From positions 1 through 22,609 of the forward strand of contig CAZYBG010000045.1 in the NCBI GenBank assembly GCA_964645155.1: a DNA stretch of 22,609 nt. The letters are read 5' to 3'. The translations under genes and the position numbers were made by a program. Positions 7,889-14,878 of the stretch are shown here, piece after piece. The notes beneath the pieces were generated by a model that was given only the letters and a program-made list of their open reading frames with translations, had not been told where the DNA came from and did no database searches. The first letter of the stretch is position 1. Each line of letters begins with the position of its first letter. The stretch comes from CAZYBG01 sp964645155. GTDB lineage: Bacteria; Pseudomonadota; Alphaproteobacteria; Rhodobacterales; Rhodobacteraceae.

Positions 7889-8932
7889 ATGCGACTGAAG
7901 GAACTCTCGGCAACGCTCGGGCTGTCGCAGACGACCGTCAGCCGTGCGCTGAACGGCTATCCCGATGTCAACGAGGACACCCGCAAGCGCGTGCTCGAGG
8001 CGGCCCGGCGGCACGGCTACCGGCCCGACGCGCGGGCGCGGCGGCTCGCCACCGGCCGGGCCATGGCGATCGGCCATGTCATCGCCACGACCAGCCACCA
8101 CGAGATCGTCAACCCGGTCTTTGCCGACTTCATCGCCGGCGCGGGCGAGATCTACGCCCGCGCGGACTACGACATGGTGATCTCGGTCGTGGCCGATGCC
8201 GACGAGACCCGGACCTACCGCGAGCTTGCCACCAGCCGCCGCGTCGACGGGATCATGGTCCATGCGCCGTTGATCGACGACCCGCGGGTGGCGCTGCTGC
8301 AGGGCCTCGGCCTGCCCTTCGTGGTGCATGGCCGGGTGTCGGCCGCGACCAGCGCCTATTCCTGGCTCGACGTCAACAACCGCCGGGCCTTCTACCGCGC
8401 GACCGAGTTCCTCCTCGACCTCGGCCACCGCCGCGTCGGCCTTGTCAACGGCCTCGAGGCGATGGACTTCGCCGCGCGCCGGCGCGCAGGATATCTCGCC
8501 GCGCTCGACAGCCGCGGCATCCCGGCCGATCCGCGGCTCATGGCCTCGCACGAGATGACCGAGCAGTTCGGCTATCGCGCCGCGCGGGCGATGCTGTCGG
8601 AGGACGACCCGCCCACCGCCTTCCTCGCCGCCTCGCTCATCTCGGCGCTGGGCGTGCGCCGCGCGGTCGAGGAGCGCGGGCTGGTGATGGGCCGCGACGT
8701 GTCGATCGTGACCCATGACGACGAGCTCAGCTACTTCTCGGCGCCCGACTCGGTGCCGGTCTTCACCGCAACGCGGTCGTCGGTGCGCGAGGCCGGACGG
8801 CTCGCGGCCGAGATGCTGCTCGACCTTGTGCAGGAGCCGGGCGGCGCGCCGCGCCACCGGCTTCTGGAAGCCGTGCTCACCGTGGGCCAATCGACCGGCC
8901 CCGCCCCCCGTTCCTCTCGCGCCGCAGGCTGA
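7889..8932 (+). CDS. aglR: LacI-family transcriptional repressor AglR
   Basis: This 347-residue DNA-binding regulator has the usual LacI/GalR architecture. The N-terminal helix-turn-helix reads LKELSATLGLSQTTVSRALNG (residues about 3-23 in part), followed by a hinge helix ending near residue 57 (RPDARARRLATG). A periplasmic-binding-protein-like effector domain fills the rest, containing FVVHGR, DLGHRRVGLVNG and a conserved late segment near VSIVTHDDELS. It probably represses both divergent operons until an alpha-glucoside binds. The start at 7889 gives the canonical first residues MRLKELS. There is no strong ribosome-binding site, suggesting low expression. It is 3 bp from the next gene. The name rests on its position divergent to aglE. 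Confidence 0.9.
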   Translation: MRLKELSATLGLSQTTVSRALNGYPDVNEDTRKRVLEAARRHGYRPDARARRLATGRAMAIGHVIATTSHHEIVNPVFADFIAGAGEIYARADYDMVISVVADADETRTYRELATSRRVDGIMVHAPLIDDPRVALLQGLGLPFVVHGRVSAATSAYSWLDVNNRRAFYRATEFLLDLGHRRVGLVNGLEAMDFAARRRAGYLAALDSRGIPADPRLMASHEMTEQFGYRAARAMLSEDDPPTAFLAASLISALGVRRAVEERGLVMGRDVSIVTHDDELSYFSAPDSVPVFTATRSSVREAGRLAAEMLLDLVQEPGGAPRHRLLEAVLTVGQSTGPAPRSSRAAG

Positions 8933-8935
8933 CCG

Positions 8936-10258
8936 ATGCTGCCCACCCGCAAGGACTTTCCCGAAGGCTTCGTCTTCGGTGCCGCGACCTCGGCCTACCA
9001 GATCGAGGGCCACGCCCAGGGCGGCGCCGGCCGCACCCACTGGGACGATTTCGCCGCGACCCCCGGCAACGTGGCCGGCGCCGAGAACGGCGATGTCGCC
9101 TGCGACCACCTGCACCGCTGGGCCGAGGACCTCGACCTGCTCGCCGGGGCGAACCTCGACGCCTACCGCTTCTCGACCTCGTGGGCGCGGGTGATGCCCG
9201 AGGGGCGCGGCGGCGTGAACCCGGCCGGGCTCGACTTCTACGACCGGCTGGTCGACGGGCTCCTCGCCCGCGGCCTGAAACCCGCACTGACCCTCTACCA
9301 CTGGGAGCTTCCCTCGCCGCTCGCCGATCTGGGCGGCTGGCGCAACCGCGACATCGCGCTCTGGTTCGCCGACTTCGCCGAGCTGATCGGGCGGCGGCTT
9401 GGCGACCGGCTCTGGTCGGTCGCGCCGATCAACGAGCCCTGGTGCGTGGCCTGGTTCAGCCACTTCCTCGGCGCCCATGCCCCGGGGCTGCGCGACATCC
9501 GCGCCGCGGCGCGGGCGATGCACCACGTTCTCCTCGCCCACGGCCGGGCGATCGAGGCGCTGCGCGCCGCCGGCGCCCGGAACCTCGGCGCCGTCTTCAA
9601 CTTCGAGCGCGCCTACCCCGCCGACGACAGCGCCGAGGCGGCCGCGGCGGCAGCCCGCTTCGACGCGATCTACAACCGCTGGTTCCTCTCGGCCGTGTTC
9701 CACCGCCGCTATCCCGACGCCGCGCTCGAGGGCCTCGCGCCGCACCTGCCCGCCGGCTGGCAGGACGACTTCGGCACCATCGCCCAGCCGCTCGACTGGT
9801 GCGGCGCCAACTACTACACCTGCAAGCGCATCGCCCCGGCGGACGGGCCCTGGCCGGCGATGGCCGAGCTTCCCGGCCCGTTGCCGGTGACCGACATGGG
9901 CTGGGAGATCGACCCCGGCAGCCTCGGCTTCTTCCTGCGCCGGATGGCGGCCGACCATACCGGCGACCTGCCGCTCTATGTCACCGAGAACGGCATGGCC
10001 GCGCCCGACCGGCTGCTGGCCGGGCAGGTGCAGGACGACGACCGCATCGCCTACCTTGCCCGGCATCTCGACGAGGTGCGCAACGCCGCCGCGGCGGGGG
10101 TTCCTGTCCGCGGCTACTTCGTCTGGTCGCTGCTCGACAACTACGAATGGGCACTGGGATACGGCAAGCGGTTCGGCCTCGTCCAGGTCGACTTCGCGAG
10201 CTTGAAGCGCACCCCCAAAGCGTCCTATCACGCGCTGTCCCGGGCACTGGCCCGCTAA
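8936..10258 (+). CDS. GH1 beta-glucosidase
   Basis: This is a glycoside hydrolase family 1 enzyme of 440 residues (typical length) that cleaves beta-glucosides such as cellobiose to glucose by a retaining mechanism. The N-terminal signature is FVFGAATSAYQIEG (residues 12-25). The acid/base is E167 in PINEPW and the nucleophile is E351 in YVTENG. The C-terminal substrate-binding segment SLLDNYEWALGYGKRFGL is present. There is no signal peptide, so it is cytoplasmic and needs imported substrate. The ATG at 8936 lies 3 bp after the aglR stop, implying translational coupling. The gene is thus under AglR control, pairing a beta-glucosidase with an alpha-glucoside system. The aglG and aglF permeases may accept both anomers. 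A name such as bglA/bglB would be a guess. Confidence 0.95.
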   Translation: MLPTRKDFPEGFVFGAATSAYQIEGHAQGGAGRTHWDDFAATPGNVAGAENGDVACDHLHRWAEDLDLLAGANLDAYRFSTSWARVMPEGRGGVNPAGLDFYDRLVDGLLARGLKPALTLYHWELPSPLADLGGWRNRDIALWFADFAELIGRRLGDRLWSVAPINEPWCVAWFSHFLGAHAPGLRDIRAAARAMHHVLLAHGRAIEALRAAGARNLGAVFNFERAYPADDSAEAAAAAARFDAIYNRWFLSAVFHRRYPDAALEGLAPHLPAGWQDDFGTIAQPLDWCGANYYTCKRIAPADGPWPAMAELPGPLPVTDMGWEIDPGSLGFFLRRMAADHTGDLPLYVTENGMAAPDRLLAGQVQDDDRIAYLARHLDEVRNAAAAGVPVRGYFVWSLLDNYEWALGYGKRFGLVQVDFASLKRTPKASYHALSRALAR

Positions 10259-10307
10259 GCCCCCGCGCGCTTGCCGCGCCGCCAAGCCCCCGCGCGCTTG
10301 CCGCGCC
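10257..10307. repeat. Tandem 24-bp direct repeat between beta-glucosidase and glk
   Basis: A 24-bp GC-rich unit beginning AAGCCCCCGCGCGCTTGCCG occurs at 10257-10280 and again, identically, at 10284-10307. The spacer is 3 bp, giving a 27-bp period. The first copy overlaps the beta-glucosidase stop codon (10256-10258), and the second ends just before the glk ribosome-binding site. It looks like a recent slippage or duplication event in the spacer. Confidence 0.85.
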
Positions 10308-10325
10308 CAGAAGAGGAGCCCGCCG

Positions 10326-11297
10326 ATGCCCTTCGACCCCGACCGCTATGCGCTCGTCGCCGATACCGGCGGCACCAACACGCGCGTGGCCCTCGCCGAA
10401 GGCACGCGGCTCCTGCCACAGACGATGCGCCGCTTCGCCAATGCCGAGCATCCGAGCCTCGCGGCCGTCCTGGAGCGCTTCATCGCCGAGGCCGGGGGCG
10501 TCGACTGCGCCGCCGCGGCGGTGGCCATCGCCGGGCCGGTCCGCGACGGGCGCGGCGCGCTGACCAATCTCGACTGGGAGATCGACGAGGCGACGGTCGC
10601 GCGCGCGACGCGGGCCGAGCGCGTCGCCGTCGTGAACGACCTGCAGGCCCAGGGCCATGCGCTCGGCCATCTCGACCACGGGATGCTGACGCCGATCATT
10701 CCGGGGCCCGCGCATGTGCCGGGCGCGACCCGGCTGGTGATCGGCGTCGGCACCGGCTTCAACGCGGCGCCAGTGCACGAGGCCGGGCCGGCACGCGTCG
10801 TCGCCGCCGCCGAGGCGGGCCACGTGACGCTGCCGGTCTCGACCGAGGCCGACCTGCGGCTTGCCCGGTTCCTCGCCAGGGAACACGGCTTCGCCTCGGT
10901 CGAGGACGCGCTTTCGGGCCGCGGGCTCGGCCATATCCATGCCTGGCTCGGGGCCGAGGCCGGCGATGCGGGCAGCACGACGGCCGCCGCGATCATGGCG
11001 GCGCTGGACGACGGCAGCGATCCGCGCGCCGAGGCCGCGGCACGGGTCTTCGTGCGGCTGCTGGGCACGGTCGCCGGCGACCTGGCGCTGATCACGCTGC
11101 CGTTCGGCGGGGTCTACTTCTCCGGCGGCGTCGCCCGCGCCTTCGCGCCCTGGCTGAAGCGCTTCGGCTTCGCCGAGGCGTTCCGCGACAAGGGGCGGTT
11201 CGCCGGGTTCATGGAGAACTTCGCCGTCGCGGTGATCGAGGACGACTACGCCGCGCTGCACGGCCTCGCCCACCATCTGGCGCGCCTCGGCCGCTGA
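10326..11297 (+). CDS. glk: Glucokinase (Glk family)
   Basis: This 323-residue enzyme phosphorylates glucose with ATP to glucose 6-phosphate in the cytoplasm, feeding the Entner-Doudoroff pathway or glycolysis. The N-terminal phosphate motif is LVADTGGTNTR (residues 10-20). The catalytic pair N104-D105 lies in VVNDLQAQ. The adenosine and sugar-contact segments VGTGFN (141-146) and EAGHV (163-167) match E. coli-type Glk (PF02685) rather than ROK kinases. GGVYFSGGVARAF near the C-terminus is also typical. AGAGGAG lies 9-10 nt before the ATG. As the third gene of the aglR operon it consumes the glucose released by the two glucosidases. Confidence 0.95.
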   Translation: MPFDPDRYALVADTGGTNTRVALAEGTRLLPQTMRRFANAEHPSLAAVLERFIAEAGGVDCAAAAVAIAGPVRDGRGALTNLDWEIDEATVARATRAERVAVVNDLQAQGHALGHLDHGMLTPIIPGPAHVPGATRLVIGVGTGFNAAPVHEAGPARVVAAAEAGHVTLPVSTEADLRLARFLAREHGFASVEDALSGRGLGHIHAWLGAEAGDAGSTTAAAIMAALDDGSDPRAEAAARVFVRLLGTVAGDLALITLPFGGVYFSGGVARAFAPWLKRFGFAEAFRDKGRFAGFMENFAVAVIEDDYAALHGLAHHLARLGR

Positions 11298-11303
11298 GGC
11301 GCG
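11281..11303 (+). terminator. Hairpin over the glk stop codon
   Basis: CGCGCCTC (11281-11288) and GAGGCGCG (11296-11303) form an 8-bp stem with a 7-nt loop that spans the glk stop. No T-tract follows, so termination would be weak or factor-dependent. It marks the probable boundary between the sugar operon and the hydantoinase cassette. Confidence 0.45.
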
Positions 11304-11339
11304 CATCGCGGACCTGCCAGGCGCCGGCCCGCATCGGCC

Positions 11340-11349
11340 GCTTGCAAGC
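11340..11349. promoter_or_regulatory. Palindrome GCTTGCAAGC upstream of the hydantoinase gene
   Basis: This perfect 10-bp palindrome lies in the 82-bp spacer, 30 bp before the hydantoinase ATG. It may be an operator for a regulator encoded elsewhere, as the cassette has no regulator of its own in view. No convincing -35/-10 pair is visible nearby. Confidence 0.3.
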
Positions 11350-11379
11350 CCCGGGGCGCTCGGCCAGTGTCGCCGCGGA

Positions 11380-12810
11380 ATGGACGGGCAGTTCGATCTT
11401 CTCATCCGCGGCGGCACGGTCGTCACCGCCGAGCATCGTGCCGCGGCGGATGTCGGCCTGCGCGACGGGCGGGTCGCGGCACTCGGCCCGGCCCTTGCCG
11501 GCACGGCGCGGCGGGTGATCGACGCGTCGGGGCGGCTGGTGCTGCCCGGCGGCGTCGATGGCCACGCGCATCTCGAACAGCGTTCCGGCGCCGGGCTGAT
11601 GAACGCCGACAGCTTCGAGAGCGCCCATCGCGCCGCGCTGATCGGCGGCACGACGACGGTGGTCTCGTTCGCCGCGCAGCCGAAGGGCGTGCGGCCGGCC
11701 GCGGCGGTGGCCGACTATGCCGCCCGCGCCGCCGGGGGCGCACTGGCCGACCATGCGTTCCACCTGATCGTCGCCGACCCCGCGCACCTCGCCGAGGACC
11801 TGCCGGCCCTGGCCGAGGCGGGCCACCGCTCGCTCAAGCTCTTCACCACCTATCCGGCGGTGCGGCTCGACGACCGGCAGGTGCTGGAGGTGATGGTGAC
11901 AGCCCGCGCACAGGGCTGCCTCTGCTGCATCCACGCCGAAACCGACGCGCTCCTGGGCTGGACGCGCGAGGCGCTGCTCGCGCGCGGCCTCGACCGGCCG
12001 CGTCACCACGCCGTCGCCCATCCGCGGCTGGCCGAGATCGACGCGGTCGAGCGGATGATCCGCTTCGCCGAGTTCACCGGCGCGCGGATCATGCTGTTCC
12101 ACATCTCGACCGCCGAGGCGGCGGAGGCGGTGCGCCGGGCAAAGGCGCGCGGGCTCCCGGTTCAAGCCGAGACCTGCCCGCACTACCTGCTCATGGGGCC
12201 GGACGTGCTCGACCGCAGCGATGGCGCGAAATGGATGTGCTCGCCGCCGCAGCGTGACGAGGCCGACCGCGCGGCGCTCTGGGCGGCGCTCCTCGACGGC
12301 ACCATCGACCTCGTCTCCTCGGACCACGCGCCCTACCGGATGGACGCGACCGGCAAGCTCGCGCACGGCGCCGACGCCCCTTTCGACCGGATCGCGAACG
12401 GGATGCCGGGCCTCGAGACGCGGATGGCGCTGATGTGGGACGCGATCGCCCGGCGCGGCCTGCCGGCCGAGCTGTTCGTGCGGCTCTGCTGCGAGGCGCC
12501 GGCCCGGCTGCACGGCCTCGCCGGCAAGGGCCGGATCGAGATCGGCGCGGACGCCGACCTGGTGGTCTGGAACCCCGGCGCCCGCCGCGTCTGGGGCGAC
12601 GACGACCTGCACGACAATGCCGGCTACAACCCCTGGGCAGGGCACGAGACGCAGGGCACGCCCGAGATCGTGATCCGCCGCGGCGAGGTGGTGGTCGAGG
12701 CCGGGCGTCTGACCGCCGCCCCCGGTTCCGGCCGCTTCCTGCCCCGCCCGGCTTTCGCGCAGGGCACGCCCGCGCCCGAGGCGCGGCTCGCCATGGGAGA
12801 GACCGCATGA
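11380..12810 (+). CDS. Hydantoinase/dihydropyrimidinase-family amidohydrolase
   Basis: This is a 476-residue cyclic amidase of the amidohydrolase superfamily, which opens hydantoin or dihydropyrimidine rings to N-carbamoyl amino acids. All ligands of the binuclear metal site are present: H62 and H64 in GHAHLEQ, carboxylated K153 in SLKLFTTYP, H185 in CIHAET, H241 in LFHIST and D315 in SSDHAPY. Y158 occupies the place of the catalytic tyrosine of D-hydantoinases. Length and motifs fit dihydropyrimidinase better than allantoinase or dihydroorotase. The ribosome-binding site is weak (GCGGA adjacent to the ATG), but no better in-frame start is seen. The stop overlaps the next start by 4 bp. With the racemase-like gene downstream it resembles hydantoin utilisation clusters, although no carbamoylase is present. 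The true substrate is unknown. Confidence 0.9.
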   Translation: MDGQFDLLIRGGTVVTAEHRAAADVGLRDGRVAALGPALAGTARRVIDASGRLVLPGGVDGHAHLEQRSGAGLMNADSFESAHRAALIGGTTTVVSFAAQPKGVRPAAAVADYAARAAGGALADHAFHLIVADPAHLAEDLPALAEAGHRSLKLFTTYPAVRLDDRQVLEVMVTARAQGCLCCIHAETDALLGWTREALLARGLDRPRHHAVAHPRLAEIDAVERMIRFAEFTGARIMLFHISTAEAAEAVRRAKARGLPVQAETCPHYLLMGPDVLDRSDGAKWMCSPPQRDEADRAALWAALLDGTIDLVSSDHAPYRMDATGKLAHGADAPFDRIANGMPGLETRMALMWDAIARRGLPAELFVRLCCEAPARLHGLAGKGRIEIGADADLVVWNPGARRVWGDDDLHDNAGYNPWAGHETQGTPEIVIRRGEVVVEAGRLTAAPGSGRFLPRPAFAQGTPAPEARLAMGETA

Positions 12811-13193
12811 CCCGCCCCGACGGCGCCACCCTCGCCATCACCTTCCTCTACTGCCGCGACCTTGCCGCCGCCTGCCGGTTCTACGAGGATGTGCTAGGCC
12901 TGCGGCTTGCCATCGACCAGGGCTGGTCCAGGATCTACCGCATCACCGGCGCCGCCCATGTCGGGCTGGTGGACGAGGCGCGTGGCATGCACCGGAGCCA
13001 CCCGGTCAAGCCGGTGCAGCTCTGCCTCCGCGTGCCCGACGCCGATGCCTGGCGCGCCTGGGTCGAGGCGCGGGGCGTGGCGAACCTGTCGCAGATGTTC
13101 CAGAACGACGCACTCGGCATCCGCGCCTTCGTCTTCGACGACCCCGAGGGCTACCAGATCGAGATCCAGACCCCGATCCGCGAGGGAGCGTGA
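12807..13193 (+). CDS. VOC-family (glyoxalase/dioxygenase fold) protein
   Basis: This 128-residue single vicinal-oxygen-chelate domain begins with a beta strand (LAITFLYCRD) and the hallmark FYEDVLGLRL (about residues 27-36). It ends with the second-half motif VFDDPEGYQIEIQ near the C-terminus, whose glutamate is a usual metal ligand. The start ATG at 12807 overlaps the hydantoinase stop as ATGA, so translation is coupled. The fold serves glyoxalases, epimerases, extradiol dioxygenases and resistance proteins, so the reaction cannot be read from sequence. Its place inside a catabolic cassette suggests it processes or isomerises an intermediate of that pathway. Any metal-dependent activity is inference. 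Confidence 0.85.
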   Translation: MTRPDGATLAITFLYCRDLAAACRFYEDVLGLRLAIDQGWSRIYRITGAAHVGLVDEARGMHRSHPVKPVQLCLRVPDADAWRAWVEARGVANLSQMFQNDALGIRAFVFDDPEGYQIEIQTPIREGA

Positions 13194-13197
13194 CCGG

Positions 13198-13875
13198 ATG
13201 AAGGCGCTCCACATCCTCAACCCGAACTCCTCCGGAACCGTCACCGCGGGCATCGCCGAGGCGGTCGCGCCCCTCGCGGCCGCGGGCATCCCGATCCGCT
13301 GCCACCGGCTGCCCGAAGGCCCGCCCGGCATCGAGAGCCAGGCCGATGCCGACCGCGTCGTGCCGCCGCTGCTCGCGCTGGCGAGGCGGCTGGAGCCGGA
13401 GGCCGCGGGCTTCGTCGTCGCCTGCTTCGGCGATCCCGGCCTGCACGCGCTGCGCCACGAGACGGCGCTGCCGGTCACCGGCATCCAGGAGGCCGCCGTG
13501 CTCCACGCGCTTTCGCTCGGCCAGCGCTTCGGCGTGCTCTCGATCCTCGCCGCCTCGGTGCCGCGGCACCTGCGCAGCTTCGGCGCGATGGGCGTGCTGC
13601 CGCGCCTCGCCGCCGACCTGCCCCTGAACCTCGGCGTGGCCGAGCTGGCCGACGAGGCCCGCACCCTCGCCCGGATGGCCGAGGTCGGCGCCCGGCTCCG
13701 CGACGACCACGGCGCCGAGGCGGTGATCCTCGGCTGCGCCGGAATGGCGCGGCTGCGCCGCCCGCTTCAGGATCGCCTCGGCCTGCCGGTGGTCGAGCCC
13801 TGCCAGGCCGGCGCGGCGCTCGCGCTGTCGCACATCCTCCTGAACCAGAGCCACAAGGTCGCCCATGCTCGATGA
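13198..13875 (+). CDS. Asp/Glu/hydantoin racemase family protein
   Basis: This 225-residue cytoplasmic protein has the cofactor-independent racemase fold. The N-terminus KALHILNPNSSGTVT is typical of hydantoin racemases. The catalytic cysteine pair is C76 in VACFGDPGLHA and C180 in VILGCAGMA, which are the two acid/base positions of the family. The CFGDPG motif favours hydantoin racemase over glutamate racemase or maleate isomerase. It starts 4 bp after the VOC gene, with GAGGGAG upstream, and its end overlaps the next gene by 11 bp. With the upstream cyclic amidase it could interconvert enantiomers of a 5-substituted hydantoin so both can be consumed. Allantoin racemase-type activity is an alternative. 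Confidence 0.88.
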   Translation: MKALHILNPNSSGTVTAGIAEAVAPLAAAGIPIRCHRLPEGPPGIESQADADRVVPPLLALARRLEPEAAGFVVACFGDPGLHALRHETALPVTGIQEAAVLHALSLGQRFGVLSILAASVPRHLRSFGAMGVLPRLAADLPLNLGVAELADEARTLARMAEVGARLRDDHGAEAVILGCAGMARLRRPLQDRLGLPVVEPCQAGAALALSHILLNQSHKVAHAR

Positions 13876-14779
13876 AACCGCCGCCGGCGTCTTCACCATC
13901 GCCGTCACCCCGTTCCTGCCCGACGGCACGCTCGACCTCGACAGCGTCGACCGGGTCACCGACTTCTATGTCGCGAAGGGGGCGACCGGCCTGACCGTGC
14001 TCGGCATCATGGGCGAGGCGGGCAAGCTCACCCATGCCGAAAGCATGGCGGTCGTCCGCCGCGTGACCGGCCGCACGGGGCTTCCGGTGGTCGTCGGCGT
14101 CTCGGCCCCGGGTTTCGCCGCGATGCAGGCGCTGGCGCATGACGCAATGGCGGCGGGCGCGGCCGGCGTCATGGTGGCGCCGCCGGCCGCGCTGCGCAGC
14201 GACGACCAGATCACCGGCCACTTCCACGGCGTCGCCGAGACGCTCGGCGCCGTGCCCTGGGTGCTGCAGGACTTCCCGCTGGTCACCGGCGTCACCATCC
14301 CGCCCAAGGTGATCCTGCGGATCGTCGAGGACTGCCCGACCTGCGTCATGCTCAAGCACGAGGACTGGCCGGGGCTGGAGAAGATCGCCGCGCTGCGCCG
14401 CGCCTCCGGGCATGGCGCCCGGCGCATCTCGATCCTCTGCGGCAACGGCGGCCAGTTCCTGCCCGAAGAGATGGAGCGCGGCGCCGACGGCGCGATGACC
14501 GGCTTCGCCTTCCCCGAGATGATGGCCGAGGTCGTCCGCCTGCACCGCGCGGGCGAGGCCGAGCGGATGCACGAGGTCTTCGCGGCCTACCTGCCCCTGG
14601 TGCGCTACGAAAGCCAGCCCGGCCTCGGCCTCGCCGTCCGCAAGCACATCCTCTGGAAGCGCGGCGCGATCACCCACCCGACGCTGCGGCGGCCCGGCGT
14701 GCCGCTCGCCCCGGCGGCGGTGGCCGAGGTCGAGGCGCTGGTCGCCCGGCAGGAGCGCCGGCGCGCTGCGGTCGGCTGA
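13865..14779 (+). CDS. DHDPS/N-acetylneuraminate lyase superfamily protein with altered active site
   Basis: This 304-residue class I aldolase/lyase has the TIM-barrel DapA fold, and such enzymes act on pyruvate or 2-keto acids through a lysine Schiff base. K164 in CVMLKHED is the expected lysine. The usual GTTGE phosphate/carboxylate loop reads GIMGEAG (47-53). The position normally held by the catalytic tyrosine (YN-x-P) reads LQDFP, so Q135 replaces Tyr. True DHDPS or NAL activity is therefore unlikely and it should not be called dapA. The ATG at 13865 lies within the racemase gene (11-bp overlap), tying it to the cassette. It may cleave, dehydrate or decarboxylate a keto-acid formed after ring opening. 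It is followed by a hairpin repeat. Confidence 0.88.
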   Translation: MLDETAAGVFTIAVTPFLPDGTLDLDSVDRVTDFYVAKGATGLTVLGIMGEAGKLTHAESMAVVRRVTGRTGLPVVVGVSAPGFAAMQALAHDAMAAGAAGVMVAPPAALRSDDQITGHFHGVAETLGAVPWVLQDFPLVTGVTIPPKVILRIVEDCPTCVMLKHEDWPGLEKIAALRRASGHGARRISILCGNGGQFLPEEMERGADGAMTGFAFPEMMAEVVRLHRAGEAERMHEVFAAYLPLVRYESQPGLGLAVRKHILWKRGAITHPTLRRPGVPLAPAAVAEVEALVARQERRRAAVG

Positions 14780-14833
14780 CCGCTGTTTCTCCCCGTCTGG
14801 CTTCCCCGTCTCGCAAATATCCTCGGGGGTGAA

Positions 14834-14868
14834 TGCGCCGCAGGCGCAGAGGGGGCGGACAGCCCCCT
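14834..14868. terminator. Double-hairpin intergenic element between convergent genes
   Basis: Two adjacent hairpins fill the gap between the DHDPS-like gene and aroB. TGCGCC (14834-14839) pairs with GGCGCA (14843-14848) around 3 nt. AGGGGGC (14850-14856) pairs with GCCCCCT (14862-14868) around 5 nt. They follow a CGCAAATATCCTCGGGGG box at 14813-14828. From memory, similar AAATATCC-GGGGG boxes with C-rich hairpins recur between genes in Rhodobacteraceae, so this may be a dispersed repeat doubling as a bidirectional terminator. It occurs once in this window. Confidence 0.6.
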
Positions 14869-14878
14869 GCCTTCGGCG

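Noticed and set aside
10215..10222. CCAAAGCG near the beta-glucosidase 3' end as a third AglR operator
   Set aside because: Only half of the palindrome is present, it lies within coding sequence, and the second half does not match.
7760..10285. Minus-strand open frame of 841 codons antisense to aglR and the beta-glucosidase gene
   Set aside because: It lies opposite genes with clear catalytic motifs. Its translation is Arg/Gly/Ala/Val-rich with no recognisable domain, as expected from high-GC codon shadows.
13865..14779. Annotation as dapA (4-hydroxy-tetrahydrodipicolinate synthase)
   Set aside because: The catalytic tyrosine position is glutamine, the GTTGE loop is altered, and the gene is coupled to a catabolic cassette.
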